A stretch of 64,000 nt of DNA from Strigops habroptila. Lineage: Eukaryota; Chordata; Aves; Psittaciformes; Psittacidae. The notes under the pieces are model-generated. The model saw nothing but the letters and a program-made list of their open reading frames with translations. It made no database searches and was not told where the DNA came from. Position 1 is the first letter of the stretch. Every line of letters starts with the position of its first letter. Below are positions 1-12,400 of the stretch, one piece after another. The position numbers were made by a program, and so were the translations under genes. The stretch lies in the NCBI RefSeq assembly GCF_004027225.2, contig NC_044297.2, positions 2,145,569-2,209,568 on the forward strand, given 5' to 3'.

Positions 1-406
1 TGCCATCGTGACCACAGCCCCGCACGACGGGAGCTGCACGGCTTCACCTTCCTGCTGGATCCACACGTGCTGGTGTATTCCCTGCACAAACACACTCACA
101 GGAGAAGTTCAGCTCTGCCCACATGCAGCGAGGTTAAGAACAGCCCACGAGGACAGTCGTACCCTCCTGCTTCACCCAACAGTCCTTCCGAGCTCCTTTT
201 CAGCTACAAACCCAAGATTTGCTCATTTGACCCAAAGCTAGAGAAATTTATTATTAAAAAAAAAAAAACCCACAAATGCAAACGTTTAACAAGAAAGGAA
301 GAAAAGTTACAGTGAAATGAGGCCTTGTTATTGTCTTAAATCAGGTGAGCCAGGAATTTCCTCGAGGAGGTGGGTTTGTTTTCAGTCCTGTTCCAATCAC
401 CACTGT
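1..406 (-). other. CDS2: CDS2 3' UTR (partial; gene may continue past the left edge)
   Basis: This is the sequence downstream of the CDS2 stop codon (TAG, 409-407, read on the minus strand). No other gene is visible in it. It contains a 13-A run on the plus strand (256-268), read as U13 in the CDS2 transcript, followed by an AATAAA. Human CDS2 has a long 3' UTR, so the true end may lie outside the window. Confidence 0.7.
247..252 (-). terminator. candidate CDS2 polyadenylation signal AATAAA
   Basis: A TTTATT on the plus strand reads AATAAA on the CDS2 strand, about 155 nt after the stop codon. It may serve a short 3' UTR isoform. No cleavage site can be proven from sequence. Confidence 0.35.
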
Positions 407-3400
407 CTATGCTTCCTCCAAGCTACCTAATATCCCCTTGTCAACAAGATGTGCTTTTAGTGTGTTGAAGATGTGGAGCTGCTGGTCTGGCCGCAAGGTT
501 AAGAACTGCTGGATCAGTTTGCTTGGGTTGGGACCTCTGAAACACAAAAGCATCATTAGCAGTGAGTCACAGTGCTAAATCTCCATGATTTGGGAACCTC
601 ATCAAAATAATAGGTTGAAGGCAATAGCCATGTTGCCCATTCCTTCCCCAGGTCTACCCAAAGAACTTAACTCCATTCCAGATGTGGAAATGGCTTCAGA
701 AGGCACAGGATGATGAACTGTAGCAAACAAAAACCTCAAGCCCAAACCCAATCTGTTCCAAGAGCATTGTGTATCTTACCTTCCCAGCAGATGCTCCCCC
801 TCAAAACTCAAGGCAGTTCCTCACCTCTTTCAGTACATCTGTTATGCACCTATAAGCCTTCTTCTATGCTTGGCCACAGAATACTTGCTAATGCTACAAA
901 ATTAGATTTTTATGCTCATTCCACTCTGGAAATGCTGCTCAAGATCCACAGAGATGCCAAAGGGACATGGAGGGGCTTCAAAGGGACTGGAATAACAGAC
1001 CTTGGGAAACGAGGATTGTGCTTTCAGCTTGCATGACCCTGCTAAAAGGTGCTTCTCTTGTTCAAGCCTCCATTTGCTCTCTGCCTTTGTCTTGTATTTT
1101 TAGATGTTGCTCTAATAGAGATAACAACTATCTCCAATTTCTCCTACGAGAAAAGGCTGAGAGAGTTGGGGTTGTTCAGCCTGGAGAAGAGAAGACTCCA
1201 GGGAGACCTTATTGTGGCCTTTCAGTACTTAAAAGGAGCCTTTAAGAAAGACGGGGAGAGACTTTTAGCAGAGCCTGGTGCGACAAGACAAGGAGTGATG
1301 GGTTTAAGCTTAAAGAGGGAGATTCAGGCTGGATGTGAGGAAGAAATTCTTTACAATGAAGGTGGTAAAACACTGGCACAGGTTGCCCAGAGAGGTGGTG
1401 GATGCCCCATCCCTGGAGACATTCCAGGCCAGGCTGGATGTGGTTCTGAGCAACATGATCTAGTTGAAGATGTCCCTGCTCATTGCAGGGGTGTTGACTA
1501 GATGAGCTTTGAAGGTCCTTTCCAACTCAAACTATTTTATGATTCTATGATTCTAATTACAAGCCTGTTCATCACCTGAGCTTGAGAGAGCCCCCAGACT
1601 TCCCCACAAAGCAGTAAATACCTGATGAAGCTCGCGATGTACACATTGACAAAGGTTGCCATCAGGTACTGACAGTCAAAGCGGTCCATGATACCTCCAT
1701 GCCCTGGGATTGTGTTGGCAAAGTCCTGTGCAAAGCAGAAGGGATGGCATTCAGCAGTTTCAATTGCCCTGTACTTGAATTACTACCTCTATGCATGACA
1801 CACACCCTTGCAGTAATTCTTTCCAGAAGGCCAAAGTCAGATTAAGAAGATATTTTGTTTAACCTCTCCCTGGTTTTAAAAGTTGCTCCTTTAGGAAGAC
1901 CACCAGTGCCTGAGGGACACCAAGGCTTAACTCACATCTGTCACTCTAAGGTCAAGGAAGGCCAATGTTTATCTCTTGCAACCCCATCTTGCCTTTCAAG
2001 GCATCTTTACGGAACACAGACTGTTTAGACATAAAACCAAGGTGCAAGACATCAAGGGAAGCCTCAGATTGCAAAACTTCCTGACTGGGTCTTTCTTCTT
2101 CTAGCTCAAGATCTGCATCAAAGCAGCATTTAAAATGTTGAAATGTTAAGGTCTCTCCCCATTCAGTCAAAAACCCTAGATCCTGCTCCAACATTTCATC
2201 TGTGACCCAACAAACCTCCCACCCCTTCCCAAAGCACCCAGCCTGCCACTTCCTGGAGCACAGGGACTATTTAGAGTGGTAGCAACCATTTAGTCTTTCC
2301 TTTCTAGAATGGAAAGGACCTTCACCATCCTCACCTTGATTTTGAAGGCCCTCTTAAATCCACTTGCAAAGAAGCCTCCGAATGGCCCAATGAGGGAGGC
2401 AAAAGTAGACAGTGCGATGCTGTGGATTTGGAAGGGGTACATCCGGACTGTCTTCTGCAGAAAGAACACCATGTCAGAGAAGGCTTTTCAATCAGAATAG
2501 CACTTGCCCCTCTTTCTCTGCTCTCCAGGCTTTAGGTCAGTTGGTTTTCAAGTAGGTTAATGTCCCTGCAGACTTTGGATGATTTCTTTGGGCCGTCACA
2601 GAGCACCACTAAATTCCTCCCTTTGTACCATCATTCCTTGTCATGTCCCTTCGAAAACCATCAAAATAAAGCCCTGATCTTTTCTCTTCGTATTCCTATC
2701 CCAATGAATAAGATCCAATAAGCAGAGAGAGTCCTACCCAGCCCACCACGGACTGCAGCACCACGGGGATGTTGTACTCCTGTAGCTGGAACAGCTCGGA
2801 TGGCTCACAGTCCACTGTGAAGCTGTTGGTGTCATTGTTGAACTCCACAGGGCAGGTGAAGCACCGGTACCCAGACATCACATAGGACAGCTTTAAGTAC
2901 AGAGGAAAAGAGACACGGCAAGAGAAAACAGGATTAGTATTTCCCTGAGCAATGTGGCAGAGCTGATCTCAAGTGAAAAGGCCACTCAAGGGGACAAGGC
3001 GAGGAGGGAGCCACGCTCCAGCTTCAGTAAGGAGATTACTCTCCTGAGAAGCACTAATTGGCTAAAGGCAGAGTGAGCATTTTCATTTAGTAAGTGCATC
3101 TGCTCAACAAGCAGTGCTCAGAGCCCCATATGGACAGGCTGAGAGGGCAGAACCAAGCAGACACAGAGATCATCATAAAACCAGAGAAGAATGTTCCGTG
3201 AGTGCTGAATTCCCCACACAGCCCTTGAAATGATGCACAGCATCCATCCGACAGCAGCAGAGAGAAAATGTCACGGATAATTATTGTAATGAACGTGTCA
3301 CAGGGTCGAAAACAGGCTAAAAACCTCTTGCAGTGCTGTTCCATCTGCAGCATCCACACACAGCACAGCACACAGCCACGGGCAGTTCAAACCCTGGTCA

Positions 3401-6400
3401 GTCAGGGAAATGTGATGTTTGTGGCAAGAGCTTGGAGTGCTTAAAGCTGGGCTGCACTTTTTAGGCAGAACACCTAGGAAGGGAAGAGAACAATGGAAGA
3501 AGCTCCTTGGTTGCTACTTACCAGCAATCCAAACAAGACAGTGGCAAAAAATCCTCCAATAAACCCCTCCCAGGTCTTCTTTGGGGAAAGCTGAGGAGAG
3601 AGGGAAGGGGGGAATTACAAACCATCCACCTCCACACACCTCTGGAACCCTTCCTCACCTGGGAATTGCTGAGGCAACACAAATCAGTGCCAACAACCAA
3701 CAATTCAGAGTTTGGTCAGAAGCTGACACTAACTCAGTCTGACATGGTTCATTCATTCCCAGTTGGACTTGATGCCCTTGAAGGTCTTTTCCCACCTCAA
3801 TGATTTAACTTTACAGCCTCAAAGACCAAGTTTAATTAGAGGTTTGCTTCAGACCTCCAAGCAGCCACAAAACTGGAGATGAAGGAACACAGGACGAAGA
3901 CCCAAAGAAGCCAAAATGGGTGTTTTGTCCCCTAAAGTGTTCCAAACCTTGATGAGTGGCGTGCGGCCAAAGAAGAACCCGAACATGTATGCCATGATGT
4001 CATTGCAGATCACACAGGAAATTGGGACGATGAACCTGGATGGGAGAAGAATCAAACCATTGGGAAGTGCCAAGATCAGAATACTCCAAGATTCAAATGA
4101 CTAGCTGCTCCATAAGATGCTTTGCAGTGCCACCACACCAACATCTCCTGCTCCAATGCAATGTGAGGAGCAGCCACATAAAGCTCCTAGGGAATCTGGG
4201 GGGTTACTCTAGTGCTCTGGACTAAAAAGCAGGCTGAGTACCCAGAATGGCCTGATTTAAGCCCATTTTCCACACATGACATGCTGTTAGACACTCACCC
4301 TGTTAGACTCCCCCACCCCTGGAGGGTGCATTTTAGCTGTAAGCAGGCAGCTCCCAAAGTCCCCTGGGCTGGCTGTGACACGCAGAGGAACATGCAGTCT
4401 TAAAGTGGCCAAAATCAGTCCCTGGCCCTGCTGGGTTTGGCCAGCACACCAAAGGGGCTTCCTCTCTCCGCAGCAGCTGGAGTAAGGTGGCAGGTTGCAG
4501 TCTCCTTCCTTTCACGGTGCTGCTTTAACATGGTACTGCCAGCACTGCCCCAAATCAAGTGCTGAGCAGCACTTGCCCATCATTTGCTAGATGTGGGTAT
4601 CAAGAGGAAGCACCTACACAGGCCTGACACTGCCTGGAAAGTCCCTGCATCCCACAGCAATGTCCAGATGCTTCTTTACAATAAGTCTCTGAGCTGCTCA
4701 AGCAGCACAAAGCAAGTCCAACGCTGCTGAGGTACCAATCTTTTCTATTCTAAACAGGTCAGTGCCTCACCTTCTCCTTGGCCATTTGTTTTTGTAGAAG
4801 AACAGTTTGAACTCAAACCCTGGTCAGTAGTTTGCAGAAATCAAAGCAACTCGGAACACACAGCAACTCACCATATCATCCCTTCAAACAGGTTGTGGAT
4901 GATGAGGTGTGACTGGGTAACAACGATTAGCAACGTCACATGGGTCCATCCAAACTGGAAGAGAAGACAGCAAGCAGTCCAGCCTGCCTCGACCCTGCCA
5001 TACACATCACTGGCAGTGATGCTGTAGCAATCAGATGCTGGTAGCTACACCTCAGAGAACAGCCCATGCAGGTGTGCAGTTCTAACATGCACCTTCACCA
5101 TGACAAACACCAGCAGTCATTTCTGGGCATGTTCTTTAGCTCAAGCCCAGAGGTGACCTTAATTGGGAAGAATTCTGCTGGACCAAATGCTCTTTAGCCC
5201 ACCCTCATCCCACACATCTCAGCCTTCTGACTATATGAGAAGAGACTGATAGATATCCAAGCCATATCCCTGTGTGCTGAATAAACCGGAAAGCAAAACT
5301 AGCTCTGACAGTCAAACACGAGCAATGCCTGACTAATGTTTGGGAAAAGGAGGACAAATGAACCTTAGGGGCCACCTACCCTCAGTGCAAGGCTCAAGTA
5401 GCCTTGTGCAGGCTGCTCAGCTTGCAGGAAGTTTCTTAACAGCATCCCCAAGTGCAGAGGAAATTCGGCCAGAACCAGCTTCCTAAAACTACCCTGTGCT
5501 CACAGTGACTTTTCTTCCAGGCAGCATTCCAATGCACAACCAGCACAGAAGCAGCTACTGACACCTAGTTCTCTACAGAGCATTTTCAAGCAGCCTACAT
5601 TATTCCTTCTGCCTCCAAGTGTGGGCAGCCAGGCCCTGTATTTAACCTTACCATGTAGAATTGGAGGCGATAATGTTTCTTCACCAGACTCAAGACAAAC
5701 ATGCAGAAACCTGGTGAGAGACAGAAGGACAGTAAATGGTGGGAATGTATCTTCAACAGCAAGAAAGACTATTTTACTATGACACTGCACAGCTCCTTAG
5801 GGAGCAGCAATAGGGAGTGGGAAGATGCACTACTTTGGAAGTCACAAAACACCATTGCCTACAAGTAACACTTGGATAAGGAACAATCAAGCCTGGCTGA
5901 CCCATACTGAGTACGGAGTTGTCTTCTACAGAGCCTCGTGTAAGAGATACTCTAATGATGCACCCAAGTTACAGCATCACTTGAAGAGCAGAGATCATTT
6001 GCTATGGATACTGTATTGCACACGATGCTCCAGACAAGAGTAGCTCAAGGAGGTTTCTCCCCTCCAGCCCAGCCAAAAAGAACCAACAGAAAACGTGGGC
6101 TCTACCTGTTAAGTAGAGGGTGAAAGAAATGAAGCGGTGGTATTTGCTGAGGATTCGCAGGGGCTCCTCTCTCTGCACCAGGGTGAAGAAATAATCTGTC
6201 ACAGTCTCGCCATAGAAAAAGTAGTTTACACACAGCAGGAAGTACCTGGGAAGGATGCAGACCCTCATTAGCAGGACCCCAAAAGGCTTCTGGAGAGACA
6301 CAGAAAGTGACTGATCCCTGAGGTCTTTCCATTGCCCTGGCCCACTGCAAACAGGCTTGCTTCAAGTGCCAGCAGAACTGGATTTCCTGCAGTTCAGAAA

Positions 6401-9400
6401 TGTCACCTTCGTTTGAACTAGTGGCTGCATAGCTTTGCTATGGATCCCACATGGATGGGATTTGGAATTGGCCTCCTCATGCACAAAGACTTTCTGCCTT
6501 TAGGTGGCACTCCTCAACAGGCCTCCGCAGCTTGTGCAGCCCCAAAACACTGCTCCTGCCCTTCTGCTCCAGTGTTCACCTAAAATCTCCCATCCCACTC
6601 AAGCAACCACGTCCATCGCCAAGTGGTGATGTCTGTCAATGCTGGCCCTTGCACAGATCATGGGATTCAAGTCTCTGGACAACCTTTATCAAGACAGGCT
6701 CTTTCAAGATATTGATCTATCAAGAGTTGTGGGGGCTTTTCTTTGACAAGACCTGCTTCCACATGACCCTGATCAATACAGAGCGATCCCAGGGCCTCTG
6801 GTATGGAGGCAGCCAGAAGATCTATGAGGAGATGAAGCATTACTGCTGCACACAAGCCTGGAGGAGGGGAGCAGCCCCTTTACTCACCAGCTGAGCGTCC
6901 TGAACCAGGGCAGGTCATACGAGTGGTACACGTTATAGCCAATAGTGATAATCTCATGGAAACATTTGATCTGGACACACATCACCTGCACAAAAAGACA
7001 TGCAGAAGCTCGAATACGTGTTGGTTAAACATCTCTTTCTTCAGAGAGATAAAAACCATGTATGTGTAGAGCAGAAGATGCTTTAACAGTTGCTACTAGT
7101 CTGGCAGAGTCTCCTAATCCAACATGGGAAGCTCCCCACGTTGCTTTTCCCTCCCGTTTCCTCTGCAGGAGGTTTCTAACAACTCCTTGTATTAGTTTCA
7201 GTTGCTGAAACGCTGACCACCAGGGCAGGCAGTCACAGGTTCCTTCCAGGTTTCCTCCATGGAGGGAGAAACCCAGCAAGTGGAGTAAGGATCTCTACAA
7301 TAGGCAGCTCTGAGCTGCCCACCCCACCAATGGTCCCAGCAACCTTCCCCCTGACCACTGTGAATGTCAGGATCTCTCTGAAGCACTTACTATCGTCATT
7401 AAGACCATGGGTCCCAAGTAGATGATGATGAAGAAGAAGGTAATCATTGCCAGCGTGAGGATGCCTCTCACCCACCAATTCTTCCATCTAAGCCACAGAG
7501 AAAGAAAGATGTTAGAGAAAACCAAAACAAAGCAAGGAAGCAGGACGGCACTTGTGCTCTCTGCATATCACAGGAAGGAAGCTGAGCCCTAGAAACCCCA
7601 AGCTTCCTTTCAGTGCTGCAGAGACCTTGAGCCACTGAAGGCCTGCTTGCAGCAGCTGCAAGGCTACAGTTCAGCTCAGTCTTCCCCTCACTACATGCAG
7701 AAAGCATCAGCAAGGTGCAGAGCAGCTCCCACGGCACTGAAATGGGACAGGAAAGCGTCTGTTCCTGCTCTGCTAAAGGCTTCACACACCTCAGACAAGC
7801 TGCATGATAAGTTCAGTTAAAATGGGGACCATTACCCATCTCTGCACTCCTTTTCAAGAGCAGACACGTGCCTTGGTGTGTTGTACCCTCAACTGCTCTC
7901 CAGGAGGTCATAAAATCACAGAATCACGGAATAGTTTGGGTTGGAAGAGACTTTAAAGCTCCTCCAGTTCCAACCCCTGCCACGGGCAGGGACACCTCCC
8001 ACTAGAGCAGGTTGCTCCAAGCCCCTGTGTCCAACCTGGCCTTGAACACTGCCAGGGATGGGGCAGCCACAGCTTCTCTGGGCACCCTGTTCCTATGTCT
8101 CACCACCCTGCCTCGAGCCTCTCCTCACAGCACACCCAGGAGACACACTTTCTCCCATCATATAAATGTTTCCTCCCCCTAAAGCAGCCTGTAAAGAACA
8201 TTCCCAGTTTCTTCTTGGGATCCCTCCCACCACAGCACCCCTGAGAGCTCTGCCCTCCCGGGCAGTGTCACTGTCATCTTGTTTCCTGTGGCTTTGGGGC
8301 ACCTTCCTGCATGCCAGGGAGGGAAAGCACAGCGCTTCTGAGAGCGGCTTCTTCAGCTTGCAGCAGCCACCACCATGCTGCTGGGGCTAGGACAGCCCCC
8401 GTGACCATGCAGGGACCCTGGCAGCAGGGCAGGATGATGCTCAGTGAGTGGTACCTTGAGGACAGGTTGGAGAGGGCTCTGTTGAGGACCTCTGGAGTGT
8501 CATCTGATGTTGGCACTGGGGGGGACCCTCCAAACTCAGATTTGCTTTCGCTGTCTGACGCTGTCTCTCCATCCAGCTTGTTCTCAGACTCGGACTCCTG
8601 CAAGTTAAAGAGAGACAAAGAGATTTAGTAGGCACAGTCTGAAGAAACTCAGACCAGCCCACTGGATGTAACACCACCACTCTGCTTCTGCATGAAAGAG
8701 GAAAAGCAAATATTCCAGGTATTACACGTGATTATACCCATGAGAAACAATATCAAGTGGTTTAGGTGACATACACGATGGGGTTTTACTCTCCATCAGT
8801 CTCAGGAGCAACCAGAGAAAATGATCTGTTCCCTAAGAACAGGTAAAGATGCCTCAGAGCTGATAAATAAGTATCTCCAAGTGTTTAAGGGACACAGGCT
8901 TGTTAGCAGGAATTCTTGCAAGGTCTCCAATCCCCAGGCAGATCTCCAAGTATGCAACCCTGCCCAAATTAGAAAGAAAGGCCTCCAAGCAGACAGGCTC
9001 AAGGCTGACTTCACACGCAGACACTAAAAATAACACCAAGCCCATCCTCAAATAGCTGAAGAGGAAGAGCATGGCTTATCACCCTCACCCAACCATCCTC
9101 TCTGGCCACAGAAGAGACCTGATGTACTGGAAAGAAACACACGTGCCTTCCCCACGCCCCTTGTACTGCCCCAGCACTGAGCTCAGAGCAAAGGCCTGTA
9201 GTTAAGAGGTAAATAAATACAGGCAAGGCAGGAGGTTACTGAAGGCCAGTGGTAGAGAAAGGATTACAAGCAGCCCCATGCCCTCTTCCCAGTGGCAGTT
9301 CTTCCTCTAGTTCAGCTCCTCAATAGCGGGTGAATCCAAACTTCCCCATTTCCCCCTCATTTCAGTGGCAGAGCTTCATCATGCTCCTCAGCCCTTGCAG

Positions 9401-12400
9401 CAAGGAAGGAAAATGCTGCTCCCGGGGGAACACTCGTGCATCAGGAGCTGGCCACGGCCCATGGGCTATTTTAGAACTCCCGGAAAGGAGAGCATGTTTG
9501 CAGGAAAAACAAGGAGGGAGCCAAGTTTACACACATTGGGAGCTCTGCAAAGAGACTTCATCCCTTTGGGCTCACAGGCAGTGCTGCTCCATGCTTGGAA
9601 ATAGGGACTCCCACCAAAACGAGCAGCTGCTGGGGCTGGTTTGGTGTAACCAAGTTGTAGCTCACTACAGCAGGAAGAGTTGAGCAGCTCCCTTATTTAA
9701 GGCAGGAAAAGATAATTGCTCCCCAAGGTGTAACACATCAATGGCTGCAGGCCAGGTTCTTAAAACAGACCAGTTAGACACAGTCAGGTGGAGGCAGCTA
9801 AAAATACGATGGTCATGTCAGAAATGACTTGTGGGGATGAGTGAGTGGCCACCGCACCAGTCACATCCTGTGCCACCTCCTCCCACCTTGCTCTGCACTT
9901 GCTGTTTCCATTCCCAACGCTGGGAAGGAAGAGGAAAGCAAAACTAAAGAGCTCTGCCAGCCCCCGTGTGGGTTTGGAGAGCTGGCAAAGAAATGCAGCT
10001 TGGCTTTTCTTTAGCTGGTTTTTAACTGACCTGGAGAATCCGCTTGTCCCTCAGACCTCGGAGAGATTTAGTGCTGTTTAGCTGGGAGCACACCAAAGAT
10101 AAAATCCATCAGGCAGCAAGCAAAAAGACTGGAAATCATGGGATGGTTTGGGTTGAAGGGAGCTTAAAGCTCCTCCAGTTCCAACCCCCTGCCACGGGCA
10201 GGGACACCTTCCACTAGAGCAGGTTGCTCCAAGCCCCTGTGTCCAACCTGGCCTTGAACACTGCCAGGGACTCCCTGAAGATCATGAATTTGGCATCCTA
10301 TAGCACAGCACAGGGGCCCTGTTCTCGAGCAGGTTTGGGGAGATCAGAGCACTGTATTTAGCTTCTCACTGCAATGCTTTCTCCAAGAAAAGGATTTTCT
10401 GTAGAATTCCCCTGTGGGCAATCCAAATAACAGCAAAAGCTTCAGCTCCAATCTGCCCGAACTCAGTTCCTCTGGTCTTCTGGATTACATTTAGGAAATG
10501 GGGCTTTTCTTCTCTTGTTGCAGATGCCTAAAGAAGCAAACTTAATGTGACTGCTTCAAATCAAATGGGCAAGGAAGTGCCTGGGTACTTAGGGCAGCCA
10601 TCATCACCTGTATAGGCTAAAACCCCTAACCTCAAGCAGGTTTCTAATGCGGTGCAAGCATCCATCATTTCATGCACAACTCCCAGGCTCCTCTGGATAA
10701 AAGGACTAAGCGCTGAACCAAGGAAGCAGATCCAAGGCACCATCCCTACATTTTATTCCCCAGAGCAAGGCAAAGTGCAAATTATTCCTTGCCTGTAGCC
10801 CAGAGGATCACAAAGTGCTCAGAGGCCAAAAGAAGGGGAAAGAGCACTGATGCCTTCTTGGCCAAGAACATGAGGGATGAAAGCAACCGCACAGCTCAAG
10901 AGGCAGAGGAATTTGGTGTTGCAACCCAGCTAATCTAACAGTTGCCACAGCCCAGCTGACGGTTTCTTCCAGTCATTGCAAGACACTAATGTTGCAGTTA
11001 AAGAGCTGTAAATCACATCACCAATTCCCTGATCCACTGATTTCAATGCGACACCGAAGTGTTTTGGTGTCCAAGAGCAGGAGCAAAGCCTCACTGGATG
11101 GGTCCAACAGCGCACGCATCCCACTGTTCCACTCATCCCACTTCATTCTCAGTGCTGTTGTGCAACAGACACTCAATCCCCACAGCTCCAACAAACATCA
11201 CCACTTATTTCAGAGAGTATGAAGAAGATCAAGAGGTGTGTCAAGATAAAGGGACGTTGTTAGGGGTCAACATTGAGTGTAGGACTCATTCCTGCCACAT
11301 CTCTTGCTTAATTTAAGCCTGATGGGAGGTGGAAGAAAACATGTTCCCTGCTGGAAGAAATCACCCAAGTGAGAGCTAAAGTGTATTTGAACACCTTCAC
11401 TTTGAAGACAACTGAGCAGTGTCAGGGTTCAGCTCTTCTCCCTGCTTAGCTCTCTGTCTGAAACAGAGCATTAAGATTATATAGGACATTGTGCCAGATA
11501 TAGGCTATGGAAAGGACTCAGTAATAGACACTATTTTTATACCTTGTATGCAGATTGCAACCAGCAGCCTACAAATCACCAGTTGAAGCAGCTGAGCAGG
11601 ATGCTAAATAACTTGGTTAAGCCTCAGCGTGATGCACCCTGGTCTGGGCTACTTAATCCAGCTGTGGCATTGCCTTGATAACACCCTGTGCACTGCACGT
11701 TTCCACTGCTGCCCCACTGGTCCTCCAACCGAGCCAGGCAGATCCCCATCCCACAGGATAATCATCAGAGCCATGCTTTGTGCAAAGCAGCTTGCAGCAG
11801 CCAACAGACACAGCGAGTGATGCTTGCCAAGGGCTATCACTGGTGAGTATTTAAGCTCATTCCAGAGTCAGTGCTTCTGCAAAGAGCAGATTTGGGCTCT
11901 GTTAAGCCGTAGACTGCAAACAGAGGGTCCCACAATGCCAGTACAAGCAGCATTTCAGAGAAGCTGGGTCTATGAGATGGTGTTTATCAGCAATTCTGCT
12001 CCTCCCCTAAGGAACACCAGGTTTCTGATGCCTCTTCTGTGCTGTTTTCTCCCCTTCTGCCCTTGAAACAAAAGCCTGGAGAGAATCATGCTTGCAGCAA
12101 GTTAACCCAGACATAATGACTTGTCTCCTTTCCCACTCTCTCCTTTACCCTTCCATGGACCTTTTTTCTGCCTTTTTCTTGGTTGCTGTTCAGGTTCTTC
12201 CTAAAATCAGAGCTACTAACCACTGGCTGATCCTCACACGCACACACCTGAAGCAACTATGGCTTTGAGGGCGCAACTAACACAGCACAACACTGGTTCC
12301 TAAAAGCTTCAATCCTGCACCAGGTTGAACCAGATGCTGCCCAGACAAACAAAAACTGAGCCCCATCACCCTTCAGCAACCCCACCACTTCCCACTGGTG

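Noticed and set aside
1049-1501. 150-codon frame
   Set aside because: It is mostly within the CR1 copy in CDS2 intron 12.
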